A stretch of 34,567 nt of DNA from a virus: positions 1 to 34,567 of the IMG/VR virus record IMGVR_UViG_3300034168_000549; one strand, written 5' to 3'. Made by a program: the position numbers and the translations under genes. The number at the start of each line of letters is the position of its first letter. The stretch's first letter is position 1. Of the stretch, positions 9,810-17,543 are shown piece after piece. The notes beneath the pieces are model-generated. The model searched no databases and was not told the origin of the DNA. It was given only the letters and a program-made list of their open reading frames with translations.

Positions 9810-10212
9810 AGGTGATCTGGTTGCTGGTGGTTGTTGCTACATGCCATCCATCGCTCTTGGCAAAGCGAGCGAGCGGTGTTTTGCAATGGGTTCTGACAAA
9901 TTGATACTGCATTGGTTGTCCTTCGCAATTCACGAGATTCTCCAAAAATGATCTGATGGTCGACCACATGATGCGCCATGCCGATCTCGATGTCTTCATG
10001 CTCGTGTTTGGCCTGGTGATGAAATTATCCACCATTGCAATTGGAACGTCGAACACGAGGTAAACCCACGAAACGGCACATGGTTCACCGGCATCATCTG
10101 TGACAATGAATCCATTTTTGCTAAGGAACGCAGGATGGAAGGCTATATCCCGCGCTTTTGCCCAGGAGGCGACCAAATCAAAGTCATCTGATGTGTATGC
10201 TCTGATGTTCAT
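9784..10212 (-). CDS. GNAT-like acetyltransferase fold protein in tail module
   Basis: 142 residues from the ATG at 10212, two bases past the nozzle stop and preceded by GGAAG at a workable distance. A longer form from 10251 would run into the nozzle gene. The pattern MNIRAYTSDDFDLVASWAKA, then FLSKNGFIVTDDAGEPCAVSWVYL, is that of small phage GNAT-fold proteins found among tail genes. A clean acetyl-CoA-binding R/Q-x-x-G-x-G/A signature is not obvious, so activity is uncertain. In T7 the equivalent slot holds gp13, a small internal virion protein. Whether this one modifies a virion or host protein or is only structural cannot be told from the sequence. Confidence 0.6.
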   Translation of the reverse strand: MNIRAYTSDDFDLVASWAKARDIAFHPAFLSKNGFIVTDDAGEPCAVSWVYLVFDVPIAMVDNFITRPNTSMKTSRSAWRIMWSTIRSFLENLVNCEGQPMQYQFVRTHCKTPLARFAKSDGWHVATTTSNQITYEITPRLP

Positions 10213-10213
10213 A

Positions 10214-13213
10214 TTATCTTCCAGCCCCCGATGTGCCGTCGATCTCGACATCCAGTATCATGCCGGTGAGATTAAATGGCAGAGGATGCTTCGATGCGAT
10301 CACGATATCCAAGCAGTTTCCCCAGTCGTGGTTCACAGCGTCAGGCAATGTCTGACCGGTGACATAACCAGTGGTGGTCGCAGTGAGTGATGGTGATACT
10401 GGGAACGCATCGATGTTGTCGATATTGATGCGAGTGCTGTAGGTGTAGTCTGCACCTGACAATCTATTCCAGACCTGACCGTAGAATGAGCGAAACAGTC
10501 GGAATGCTGCACGAGCCACTCTCCATCTCCTCATCTGAGCGGTGCCGTCACGAAGCTGGATCTCGACTCTGTTCGGAATGATGTATGCAACATAAGGAAG
10601 ACCGACATTCATTGGTGCTGCCACAGAAGACAGAGCAAACGTCACTGTACTTGCGCCGGCGGTAGCTTCGATTGGTGCTCCGGTAGTAGTCACTGACGAT
10701 GTGCCGAGAATGAGTGATCGGCTCGTTAGATTGGCATTGCCTGACACAGTGAACACCGATGTGGTTGTCCCTGTCGAAGTCAGTATGCTGTAGCAATCGC
10801 AAAAGAATCCTGCTTTGCCTGTTGAATGTTGCGTGTCTGATGCTGATTGATAGTTCACATCTGATGACGTAACTGCAGCTATCATGATGGAACCATCAAT
10901 GGACTCAAGATTGATGGTTCCGCTTTTGCGGTTTGTCAGGAAGATGAGCGAATCTGCTGCGGTCGAGGATGAGTAGAGCGTGCAAAGGGACAGAATCTTA
11001 TCTCCGGTAAATGTCCGGTGCGAATGCCAGGCTGTGACCGAGTTCTCGCGATCGTAGGTGAATCCGCTCCATGAACCGTCAGAATGCACGAGCCAGACAA
11101 TCGGGTCAGGTGACTGCGAGTAAGTTATGTATTCAACTGTTGATCTGCTTGGGATGTGTTCCGCGAGCAGCATCATGTCTGGCGCAGAGTAACCATCCTT
11201 CTCAAAGACGTAGGCAAACTCACGCAAACGGTCGTCTCGTGTCAACCACAGCAGGGAGTCGCCTGAAAGGACAGGTTGATGGTGTGACGACCCGTATCGA
11301 CTCCACCTGCGAAGTCTGATGTTCGCCGGCGTTAAGGCCGAATCGGTGTCGCCGGTGTCCAACGTCCACTCCTCGCCGCTCGTGCCGATGACCATCGTGC
11401 GCTTGAATGATGCCAACCACTGGATTTCATTTGCCTGAGTAGCCGCAAGCGTCATATCGATCGCGCTCGTGTCGAGAGCACCGGTCAGGAATGTGTAGAA
11501 GTCATCAGTCTGGCTCCCCCAAATGCGTGTTGGCTCAGTTGTCGTCGATGCAAAGAACAGCCGCTGATCGTGGAATGCCAACGTGCGAGGATACCCACGA
11601 GAGGCAGAGAATGCCGCCTTCTGCCAGATGGCGAAATCGCTTCCAAGCACTTCGTTCGGAATCAATGAATTCACTGCGAGTTTTGGAACTCCGATGAATT
11701 GATATGGTGTCGAGTATGAACTGATCAAAAACGGTATCTTTAGAGCACCATTAACAGGCTCAATAGTCATCTGTGAACCAGTTGCAGAAGCAGCACGAAT
11801 TGATACCATTCTGTACCAACCACCAGTGTTTGGGGCAGTGCCTGAATAGGATATTGTCCCTTCATAGGCGTGGTTAATAGTCCACTCACGCAGCGAAGTA
11901 TAGTTGACTTGATCAAGAGATTCTTCAATGCGAATCTGAGTTGTTGTTGGTGCAAGACTAGATTGCCAAGTTGTCCGAAATATGAATTCATTCTGAATAA
12001 ATACAGATGAACTTGTTGTGTAAGTTGAAGCGATATTGCCAATAATTTCAAAAGCAGTTCTTTTTGTTGAGCTTGGTGAAAGTAACCAGTTTGCGCCTAT
12101 TTCATCGCTTCCTGATGTTATACTAGAACTACTAATCAGCCTGTAATCAGTAATCTGAAGACCACTGCTTTTGTAGTTTACGCGAACCCATGCTGGAGCA
12201 GTGCCATCAGGTGCATTCGCTAAGGTTGCAGCACCTGCTGTGATGCACACATAATTACTTGCTTTGTATTCAGCGATTGCACCAAAGGCATAAGTTGTCC
12301 CAAGATTCCACGATGACATGTATGTCGCTTCAGTCCAATCAGCGGTTTTGAATATGGCAGCGGTTGATGTCGTTGCCGATTCATAGACAAAAGTGCGGAT
12401 GTAGTCAGAACTCGTGGTGACGTAGAATGCTCCTGTTGCAGCACCATAGGTGCCAGTTAAGGTGCTGGCAGAACCAACAAGATCAAAACTGTTAGTTAAT
12501 ACCCCTGAGATGACCCATGTTCCAAGCGCACTCGTCACAGCGACTCCGTAAATTGTCACAGTGTCTCCATTACTCAGCCCATGCGCGTTAGCAGTAACTC
12601 GGTGAAGAGTGCCAGATGTTGTGATACCTGTAATTGCCTGCGTGAATGGCAGCGTGACGATGTTCCCTTTGGTGTAGGTTGAACTCGTGTTCCAGTCGTC
12701 TGCGTTATACAACAAACGCATCGTCGTCGCATCCTTTGGCGCATCGAGCACAGGCGCGAAATCAAATGGCACATCGACGAATGTCCACGTTCCATCACTG
12801 TTCCTCGTCAAACGCTTTGGATGCTTGGTCGAGCAGGTGAAGAACATCACGTCATTAAGCTGGACGTAGTGCAGCAATGGGATCTCGGTTGATGTGTAAT
12901 CGGTCGTGACGGTGGTCACCGAGGTGAATGCACCGCCGGTGTAGGAGTACACCACAATTGAGTTCACCTTGAAGGCGAGCACAAAGTTCACATCAGTGCT
13001 GCGCCTAAACGGGATGACTCTCAAGATACCGCTGTCTGTCACTCCAAACCTTGTGCCTGGACGTTTGAACGCTCCACCGTAGGAACGCACCATGAAGTTT
13101 TCCAGCATGCGACATCCGGTTGCATACTTCTCAGAATCTGTCCTCCCATCCATGATCGGTGACATTTCGCCACCGTTGAAGACCGCTTTGATCGTTTGAA
13201 TCTGTGAACTCAT
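10214..13213 (-). CDS. Tail tube nozzle protein (T7 gp12-like)
   Basis: 999 residues. The N-terminus (FNGGEMSPIMDGRTDSEKYA, GCRMLENFMVRSYGGAFKRPGT) carries the pattern shared by podoviral gp12-like tail tubular B/nozzle proteins: F-x-G-G-E-x-S-P, then R-x-D, K-Y, a leaf-like L-E-N-F, and R-P-G-T. The rest is beta-rich with Ser/Thr-rich segments, as expected for the nozzle that forms the distal tail and holds the fibres. It overlaps the gatekeeper gene by ATGA (13210-13213) and also has a strong ribosome site, GGAGGTTATTCACTATG. At 999 residues it is longer than T7 gp12. The Ser/Thr-rich part at residues about 200-480 probably represents inserted beta domains. Confidence 0.85.
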   Translation of the reverse strand: MSSQIQTIKAVFNGGEMSPIMDGRTDSEKYATGCRMLENFMVRSYGGAFKRPGTRFGVTDSGILRVIPFRRSTDVNFVLAFKVNSIVVYSYTGGAFTSVTTVTTDYTSTEIPLLHYVQLNDVMFFTCSTKHPKRLTRNSDGTWTFVDVPFDFAPVLDAPKDATTMRLLYNADDWNTSSTYTKGNIVTLPFTQAITGITTSGTLHRVTANAHGLSNGDTVTIYGVAVTSALGTWVISGVLTNSFDLVGSASTLTGTYGAATGAFYVTTSSDYIRTFVYESATTSTAAIFKTADWTEATYMSSWNLGTTYAFGAIAEYKASNYVCITAGAATLANAPDGTAPAWVRVNYKSSGLQITDYRLISSSSITSGSDEIGANWLLSPSSTKRTAFEIIGNIASTYTTSSSVFIQNEFIFRTTWQSSLAPTTTQIRIEESLDQVNYTSLREWTINHAYEGTISYSGTAPNTGGWYRMVSIRAASATGSQMTIEPVNGALKIPFLISSYSTPYQFIGVPKLAVNSLIPNEVLGSDFAIWQKAAFSASRGYPRTLAFHDQRLFFASTTTEPTRIWGSQTDDFYTFLTGALDTSAIDMTLAATQANEIQWLASFKRTMVIGTSGEEWTLDTGDTDSALTPANIRLRRWSRYGSSHHQPVLSGDSLLWLTRDDRLREFAYVFEKDGYSAPDMMLLAEHIPSRSTVEYITYSQSPDPIVWLVHSDGSWSGFTYDRENSVTAWHSHRTFTGDKILSLCTLYSSSTAADSLIFLTNRKSGTINLESIDGSIMIAAVTSSDVNYQSASDTQHSTGKAGFFCDCYSILTSTGTTTSVFTVSGNANLTSRSLILGTSSVTTTGAPIEATAGASTVTFALSSVAAPMNVGLPYVAYIIPNRVEIQLRDGTAQMRRWRVARAAFRLFRSFYGQVWNRLSGADYTYSTRINIDNIDAFPVSPSLTATTTGYVTGQTLPDAVNHDWGNCLDIVIASKHPLPFNLTGMILDVEIDGTSGAGR

Positions 13214-14061
13214 AGTGAATAACCTCCGCGAGAAAGGACAACCTGAGAGTCATCAAACGGAGTGATGCGCCGGCCTTTTCCCTCGTTGGCATCTCGTGAC
13301 TTCACAGGTGGTGCTGCTGCCTTCGTAAAGAACTGGTGAAGCTCAGTTGCTCGACCACTGCTGCCGGCGGTGTCTGAAGCGATGTATGAGGCAAGCAAAT
13401 AACTGAATGCGGTTACGAAGTCGGCTGGATAATCAGTAATATCAGTGATGCGCTGGATGTATTTCAGGTTGATCGTCTCGTCATCGCAGAGGATCACGCC
13501 TTTTTCGAGCAGGAAGTCGGATCCATCGTCTTCATTCTGCCCACCGTCAGCATTGATCGACAACGGTCGAAGGCAGTCTGCTGGAGGAGTGTGCTGGAAG
13601 TCATAGGCGAACTGAGGAATGCCGACGACGCTGCCTGTCGAATTTGTGTAAGTTCCGGCAAAGACCGAGTCGTCCAAAGTGAAATGGTTTCCATCGACGG
13701 TGACATACCACTGACCATTTGCAGCGGTAACGCCTTGCACGTCCTTCACATAAACACGATCTCCTGTGGCATAACCATGCCCAGGATGAGTGATCTTAAT
13801 CAACCCGCCTTCATTAGTCACGGCAGCGCCTGTGAGAGTGTGATAGGTAACGGTCTGTCTCTTTCGTGCCGTTGCAAAGTTCCACGGATGCATTCGCAGT
13901 GTCTCATCGAGCGCGGTGTAGACAGGCACAGTTTCTTCAGGATTCCACCATTTACGGAGGCTCACAGCCTGCTGTGTGCTGTCAGTTTTTAGTGCCATCA
14001 GTGCTCGTCCACCCAGGTGGGCAATTGCCAGATTCGCGATCTCGGTTGCTGTTGCTGCCAT
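13210..14061 (-). CDS. Tail tube gatekeeper protein (T7 gp11-like)
   Basis: 283 residues from the ATG at 14061. The start MAATATEIANLAIAHLGGRAL fits the usual beginning of gp11/gp4-type adaptor proteins, as does WWNPEETVPVYTALDETLRMHPWNFATARK a little later, where short helices pack against the portal. The middle (residues about 75-125, containing ITHPGHGYATGDRVYVKDV) is a small beta domain often seen inserted in phage tail proteins. An in-frame GTG at 14079 would add six residues but lies directly on the U-tract of a hairpin, so ATG is preferred. The gene is coupled to the nozzle gene by ATGA. The protein sits between portal and nozzle and closes the DNA channel. Confidence 0.8.
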   Translation of the reverse strand: MAATATEIANLAIAHLGGRALMALKTDSTQQAVSLRKWWNPEETVPVYTALDETLRMHPWNFATARKRQTVTYHTLTGAAVTNEGGLIKITHPGHGYATGDRVYVKDVQGVTAANGQWYVTVDGNHFTLDDSVFAGTYTNSTGSVVGIPQFAYDFQHTPPADCLRPLSINADGGQNEDDGSDFLLEKGVILCDDETINLKYIQRITDITDYPADFVTAFSYLLASYIASDTAGSSGRATELHQFFTKAAAPPVKSRDANEGKGRRITPFDDSQVVLSRGGYSL

Positions 14062-14079
14062 AGTAGTGGGATAATACAC

Positions 14080-14113
14080 AAAAAGCGGAGAAGTGCAACA
14101 GCACCGCTCCGCT
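14080..14113 (-). terminator. Rho-independent terminator-like hairpin before gatekeeper gene
   Basis: Read on the minus strand, AGCGGAG (14113-14107) pairs with CTCCGCT (14090-14084), and four T follow (14083-14080). The loop can pair further (GTGC with GCAC). It lies between the small virion protein and the gatekeeper, so it probably reduces rather than stops transcription into the tail genes. Confidence 0.65.
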
Positions 14114-14130
14114 CTTTGGTCGGTTTTGGA

Positions 14131-14598
14131 TTAGTTCCAGTCGATGTATGCAACGTCGAAGTAGAGCACAACAGAGGGTGTGACCGTATTAGCAGAGGCA
14201 ATGGTCACGATGACTGGGCTATTGGTGGTGGTGACAGTTGGTGCAAGGTCACCAACGGTTCCTGCAACGGTGGATCCGAATCGGATCGTTCCGCCACTGG
14301 TCACCACAATGCCGTCAGCGTAGAGGTCAGCGTTGGTTGAAGTTCCGATGTCGAGTGTCAGCGCGGTGCCAGTAGCAATCGAGGATACAGCCGAACTGCC
14401 ACGAACAAGAGATGCACCTTTGGGGAGATAGCACAAATTGAAGGTATCGTTCGCAGTCTCGCTGCCAGTGGTGGTGTAGGTGGCGCGGATGAACTTGAGA
14501 GTTCCACCGGTGGTTCCAGTCCGGTTAGGACGTTCGGATCCATCGAGCAGAGCAGTAGCTTGATTCGTGAAGAGTGTGGTATCGGTGAGTGCGGCCAT
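14131..14598 (-). CDS. Small virion protein, probable head decoration or fibre-like domain
   Basis: 155 residues, rich in Thr, Ser, Gly and Val, with the look of an all-beta structural protein (FIRATYTTTGSETANDTFNLC, LYADGIVVTSGGTIRFG). It has no recognised enzymatic motif. It lies directly after the capsid gene and is bracketed by two terminator hairpins, which suggests separately tuned and probably abundant expression. By position it is most likely a capsid decoration or stabilising protein. Its composition also resembles the protein at 34101-34567, so a fibre-type domain is possible. The start at 14598 (MAALTDTTLF) has a leader without Shine-Dalgarno (AATCAAATACCAATATG). Confidence 0.65.
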   Translation of the reverse strand: MAALTDTTLFTNQATALLDGSERPNRTGTTGGTLKFIRATYTTTGSETANDTFNLCYLPKGASLVRGSSAVSSIATGTALTLDIGTSTNADLYADGIVVTSGGTIRFGSTVAGTVGDLAPTVTTTNSPVIVTIASANTVTPSVVLYFDVAYIDWN

Positions 14599-14648
14599 AT
14601 TGGTATTTGATTGAGTTGTTGGACTTTATCGATTTGGTGAATTGTTAA

Positions 14649-14674
14649 GAAAGGGGCGGTTGTTACACCGCCCC
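14649..14674 (-). terminator. Terminator hairpin after major capsid gene
   Basis: On the minus strand GGGGCGG (14674-14668) pairs perfectly with CCGCCCC (14659-14653) over an 8-base loop, and TTTCTT follows. It starts 14 bases after the capsid stop. T7 also has a terminator just after its capsid gene, which lets the capsid be made in excess of the tail proteins. Confidence 0.8.
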
Positions 14675-14688
14675 AATCAGTTCAGATG

Positions 14689-15588
14689 TTACGGGGACTC
14701 ATCGCAATAGATACGAACAACCTTCTCATTCTCAGTGCGGACGGCACCAAGCATCATGGTCGAGCGAATCTGAAGCGCATGCCGGCGGGTAGGCAGAATG
14801 TCCATCTGCACCTTGCGGTCGGACATGGCGAACTTGATTGCGCTCTTGTGGAAGGCAAACACGGAGCGGATGTCAGCAACCGAGGAAACGGTGGCATTGA
14901 TGAGACGCTGCGAGGACAGGAACTTGAAACCGAGGAAGGTGTCGACCTGACCACTCACAAGTGCCTTGATGCTGTTGAAGTCTTCGCTGGTGACTTCCGT
15001 AGTGCGAAGAAGGTCTTGCACCTGTTGAGCACCACAGACGAGCATACGGTCAGAGTTTGGCACTTCAGCCAAATCCATCAGGTATTTGGCTCGACGAAGT
15101 TTGCCAATGGTCAGACCGCTCTGCGCGGCGGATCCGGTTTCAACATAGCTGGACGCGATGGAATAGCTGGAGTTGAAAGCATCCGAGGTCGTGCCGTCTT
15201 CGCCAATGTAGCGGGTAGCGTCAAAGGCATTGATGATCACGTCATCGATTGCACGGTTGAATGCCATCGCGTGAGACTGGACTTCGTCGCTCGTTGGGAG
15301 AACGATGGAACCGAGGAAGTGCTTGTCGAACTCATCGAAGACAGTGACTTTTTCCTTCGGACGCTGGGTGAGCCAGTATTTGGATCCGTCGAATTCACCG
15401 TCAGGCGTGTCACCTTTGCGAGTGAGAACGTCCTGAGCTTCGGAATCGTTGATGAGGTTGAACCATTTCTTCTTGCCGGTGAAATCGGCGCGAGTAACGG
15501 AATTGAGCAGGCGCGAATCCATCTGCTGGAGAGCCTGGGAGAAAGAGCGTTCGAACTCTGTTGGGTAGAATGTATCAATGGTAGCCAT
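14689..15588 (-). CDS. Major capsid protein
   Basis: 299 residues beginning MATIDTFYPTEFERSFSQAL. Features typical of this podoviral capsid group are an N-terminal helix, an early charged loop (TGKKKWFNLINDSEAQDVLT), and a long central helix region (DVIINAFDATRYIGEDGTTS) of the kind seen in HK97-fold proteins. The end (MLGAVRTENEKVVRIYCDES) is also typical of the group. Position between scaffold and tail-tube genes supports the call. The coding region is isolated: 774 non-coding bases upstream hold a possible promoter with two palindromic sites, and a terminator follows. The leader (CTCATCACACCAAAATCATG) has no Shine-Dalgarno site although this should be one of the most expressed genes, so initiation probably relies on an unstructured leader. 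Confidence 0.88.
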   Translation of the reverse strand: MATIDTFYPTEFERSFSQALQQMDSRLLNSVTRADFTGKKKWFNLINDSEAQDVLTRKGDTPDGEFDGSKYWLTQRPKEKVTVFDEFDKHFLGSIVLPTSDEVQSHAMAFNRAIDDVIINAFDATRYIGEDGTTSDAFNSSYSIASSYVETGSAAQSGLTIGKLRRAKYLMDLAEVPNSDRMLVCGAQQVQDLLRTTEVTSEDFNSIKALVSGQVDTFLGFKFLSSQRLINATVSSVADIRSVFAFHKSAIKFAMSDRKVQMDILPTRRHALQIRSTMMLGAVRTENEKVVRIYCDESP

Positions 15589-15615
15589 GATTTTGGTGTG
15601 ATGAGGTGAGATGAC

Positions 15616-15652
15616 CTGTCCGTTGTGGACAGTGTCGGAAGTCGTTGCTTCC
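15616..15652 (-). promoter_or_regulatory. Two hairpins in the capsid 5' leader
   Basis: CTGTCC (15616-15621) pairs with GGACAG (15627-15632) over a 5-base loop, and GGAAG (15637-15641) with CTTCC (15648-15652) over 6 bases. Both lie 28-65 bases upstream of the capsid ATG, followed by an unstructured A/C-rich stretch. A role in mRNA stability or in exposing the start codon is an inference. Confidence 0.5.
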
Positions 15653-15726
15653 AGTGCTCCTCGGTTGCCTTCGTTGAAGACCTCGTAGACCGGCTTTCAG
15701 CTTGTCCATTGCTGGGGCTGATTCAG

Positions 15727-15779
15727 GATATTCTCACAAATGAGAATCAAAGCAAGAACTTTTCTCATTTTTGAGAAAA
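15727..15779 (-). promoter_or_regulatory. Tandem TCTCA-N4-TGAGA palindromes with candidate capsid promoter
   Basis: Two perfect inverted repeats lie here: ATTCTCACAAATGAGAAT at 15730-15747 and TTTTCTCATTTTTGAGAAAA at 15760-15779. Their centres are 31 bp apart, close to three helical turns. On the minus strand a TTGCTT hexamer (15755-15750) lies between them, with AATATC (15732-15727) 17 bases further on, so the left palindrome would fall in the promoter spacer. The -10 match is poor, so the promoter call is tentative. The same palindrome core recurs upstream of the portal unit (19814-19849), which suggests operators for one regulator. No cognate regulator is identified. Confidence 0.55.
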
Positions 15780-15935
15780 AGGATCATTGCACATGAGCGG
15801 CACATAAGAATCAGGAGTTGTAGTGAAACACTGATTTAACTTGCAAGAAGCGACAAATGCTTCACCTTCAGGTCGAATTCAAATAGGTTTCCCTCTCTGA
15901 GAAAGAGTGATCCGACCCATTGGGGAAACCCGCCG

Positions 15936-15967
15936 AGGCCGACTTTTTCTCAGGAAGTCGGCCTTTT
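15936..15967 (+). terminator. Plus-strand terminator-like hairpin in the capsid-scaffold gap
   Basis: AGGCCGACTT (15936-15945) pairs over all ten bases with AAGTCGGCCT (15955-15964), and the plus strand continues TTT, giving a run of four T. On the minus strand no T-run follows the stem. It is the main sign of plus-strand transcription in the window. It could end a short RNA containing the hairpin at 15886-15930. It could instead be one stem of a larger RNA. Confidence 0.55.
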
Positions 15968-16269
15968 GCGTTCTGGGCATCTCCTGCCTGACATAGTTGG
16001 TAGCGTCCCTGAGTGGGCAACGTGGGCCAATGTTGGAGATTCGGCGCACGGTAGAAAGCAGATCAGCCGTGCAAAAGTCTTATCCGAAAGGATAGGCTGC
16101 CGCTTGAATCGTTTGACCCGTGTTTACTGAGACAGCCGAGCGGGAAGATTTAAGTGTGCGATGGTGTTCCTAATTCCCGACGAATGAGCAACTCACGCTA
16201 GCAGATTCCCAGCAATGGGACTGCTATGCTCCGATGAAACCATCAAACCCTCTGAATGAGTATGCAACG

Positions 16270-16299
16270 AAAAGGGCCAGGCCGATTAAGACCTGACCC
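16270..16299 (-). terminator. Minus-strand terminator-like hairpin downstream of scaffold
   Basis: On the minus strand GGGTCAGG (16299-16292) pairs with CCTGGCCC (16281-16274), with one G-T pair, followed by TTTT (16273-16270). It would be the second of two terminators after the scaffold gene. The hairpin is also nested inside the longer stem 16249-16260/16303-16314, so it may equally be part of a structured RNA. Confidence 0.55.
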
Positions 16300-16330
16300 C
16301 TGCTCATTCTGAGGACACTAGAGCTAGTGC

Positions 16331-16352
16331 AAAAACGCCGACACAACTCGGC
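16331..16352 (-). terminator. Short terminator hairpin just after scaffold gene
   Basis: On the minus strand GCCGA (16352-16348) pairs with TCGGC (16341-16337) over GTTGTG, then a G and five T (16335-16331). It begins 10 bases past the scaffold stop. The stem is only 5 bp, so alone it would be modest in strength. Confidence 0.55.
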
Positions 16353-16362
16353 ACCTCAAATC

Positions 16363-17187
16363 TTATGCGGTCGCAGCACCGTGCAAACGCTGAAGCTGAG
16401 ACAATGCAGCGGTTTGCTTCTCGATGCCATTCTTTCCTTGGTAATCGTCACTTTTGCGAATGCGATCAGCCTGCTCTTGGTAGGTAGCCGCGACATTGTC
16501 ACCGCTGACCAGGCCGGAATCTTCGCGCAGGAACTTATCCACAGCCAGTGAGGCGCGAATGAATTCAGGATCCGATGCCAGTTTGCTGGTCTTGATGTCG
16601 ATGCCGACTGCCAGTGCTCCACGAGCTGCACGCTGCCAGTTATTTGGAGCATCTGCGCCCCATTCAGTATTCAGCCCATCGATCACGCTCTGAATCTGTT
16701 GTGCCTGCAACTCAGCCGACTTGGTGACGATGCCACTCAAGTTATCATTGTTGAGGTCAATGAGTTTGTGCAGTGCTTCAGGTGGAATGCCATACTCTGC
16801 TGCAATTGCTGCGGCTTTGTTGGCAGTGTCAGCATTCCACTCAATGCCTTCAGGCAGGTTCTCTGGTGCCTTCAGACCGTAGTCTTCAGCTTTCTCAGGC
16901 GCACCGGTGATTTTCCTGACTTCAGCGCGATAAGCGGCGATCTGTTCAGGTGTTGCGTTGGCACCTGGGATCTTGATCTCGCGTTTCTCGCTGAATGCCT
17001 TTTCGAGCGACTGATATGATGCGCCGAGTTGATCAACCTTTGGCTCACCTTTGGCCTCATCCCAGAACTTGGCTGGAATGTAGTCAGGTCGAGTGACTGT
17101 TGATGGCGCAATGTCGGGAGTCGCCGGCGTTGGTGTGATCTGCGTTTCGAGCGCAGTCGTTTCTGTGGTCGTTGTTGTTGTGTCCAT
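16363..17187 (-). CDS. Capsid scaffolding protein
   Basis: 274 residues from the ATG at 17187; an upstream extension of the frame would overlap the previous gene and looks unlike a protein. The N-terminus is Thr/Pro-rich (MDTTTTTTETTALETQITPT), followed by YIPAKFWDEAKGEPKVDQLG, the usual pattern of phage scaffold proteins. A mostly charged helical body contains ITGAPEKAEDYGLKAPENLP, also common in this family. The acidic, helical, low-complexity make-up and the place between portal and capsid support the role: it guides prohead assembly and leaves before packaging. Two terminator-like hairpins follow at once, so it probably ends the portal-scaffold transcript. Confidence 0.82.
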   Translation of the reverse strand: MDTTTTTTETTALETQITPTPATPDIAPSTVTRPDYIPAKFWDEAKGEPKVDQLGASYQSLEKAFSEKREIKIPGANATPEQIAAYRAEVRKITGAPEKAEDYGLKAPENLPEGIEWNADTANKAAAIAAEYGIPPEALHKLIDLNNDNLSGIVTKSAELQAQQIQSVIDGLNTEWGADAPNNWQRAARGALAVGIDIKTSKLASDPEFIRASLAVDKFLREDSGLVSGDNVAATYQEQADRIRKSDDYQGKNGIEKQTAALSQLQRLHGAATA

Positions 17188-17191
17188 GATG

Positions 17192-17539
17192 TTATTTGAC
17201 GTTGATTTCTTTCCACGAGTTGAACTCGCTAGGGCCGTAAGTGTTGACGAATCGAAGCTGGAACTGCTGTGGATTCTCCCAGTAGTTACCGAATCCGCTG
17301 ATGTCCCAGCGCGAAGGTGGAGGAGGTAGCTTGACCGGTTCTTCAGCTTCGGCCGATGCAGGCTCGTCGAGCTTGGGATCAATGAGAGAAACCTTCAGAT
17401 TCGGGTTTGCCGCAACGTCTCGGATCTGTCCCAAGATGCGACCGCTGATCTTCTCACCGGCGATGATTGTGTCATTGACGATGCGACCGATGAACTCGTC
17501 ATCGCGCATCACTTTGTTGTCTTCTGTGATTGTGATCAT
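17192..17539 (-). CDS. Hypothetical protein between portal and scaffold
   Basis: 115 residues from the ATG at 17539 (MITITEDNKVMRDDEFIGRI); a longer form starting at 17662 would overlap the preceding gene by more than 100 bases. The protein is acidic, with a Pro-rich linker (VKLPPPPSRWD) and a C-terminal part rich in aromatic residues (GFGNYWENPQQFQLRFVNTY). I do not recognise the family. Its gaps of 4 bases on both sides mark it as part of the portal-scaffold operon, so a head-assembly accessory role is likely but unproven. Confidence 0.7.
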   Translation of the reverse strand: MITITEDNKVMRDDEFIGRIVNDTIIAGEKISGRILGQIRDVAANPNLKVSLIDPKLDEPASAEAEEPVKLPPPPSRWDISGFGNYWENPQQFQLRFVNTYGPSEFNSWKEINVK

Positions 17540-17543
17540 GTTG

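Larger units (their letters stand above)
15886..16314 (+). ncRNA. Candidate large structured non-coding RNA between scaffold and capsid
   Basis: No protein gene lies in 15589-16362, but pairings are dense. GGTTTCCC 15886-15893 pairs with 15923-15930; GCACGG 16046-16051 with 16067-16072. TATCC-GAAA-GGATA is at 16081-16094. GATGGT 16160-16165 pairs with ACCATC 16239-16244, enclosing AGCAG 16200-16204 / CTGCT 16221-16225 around CCCA-GCAA-TGGG 16208-16219. CCTCtGAATGAG 16249-16260 pairs with CTCATTCtGAGG 16303-16314 around GGGCCAGG 16274-16281 / CCTGACCC 16292-16299. GAAA and GCAA are GNRA tetraloops only on the plus strand, so I favour plus, opposite to all genes. A minus-strand long leader of the capsid mRNA is the alternative. 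I do not recognise the family. Confidence 0.45.

Noticed and set aside
14686-15609. 307-codon plus-strand frame opposite the capsid gene
   Set aside because: It is the antisense shadow of the capsid gene, has no family pattern and no ribosome site; the capsid frame explains the DNA fully.
15714-15729. Plus-strand GGGGCTGATTCAGGAT resembles the 5' end of tmRNA
   Set aside because: No matching acceptor strand, T-arm or tag-coding segment was found downstream on the same strand, and the palindromic sites follow at once.
16249-16275. CTGAATGAG...CGAAA resembles a hammerhead ribozyme core
   Set aside because: The core has an extra base (CTGAATGA rather than CTGANGA), no stem II can form, and the bases are better explained by the long stem 16249-16314.
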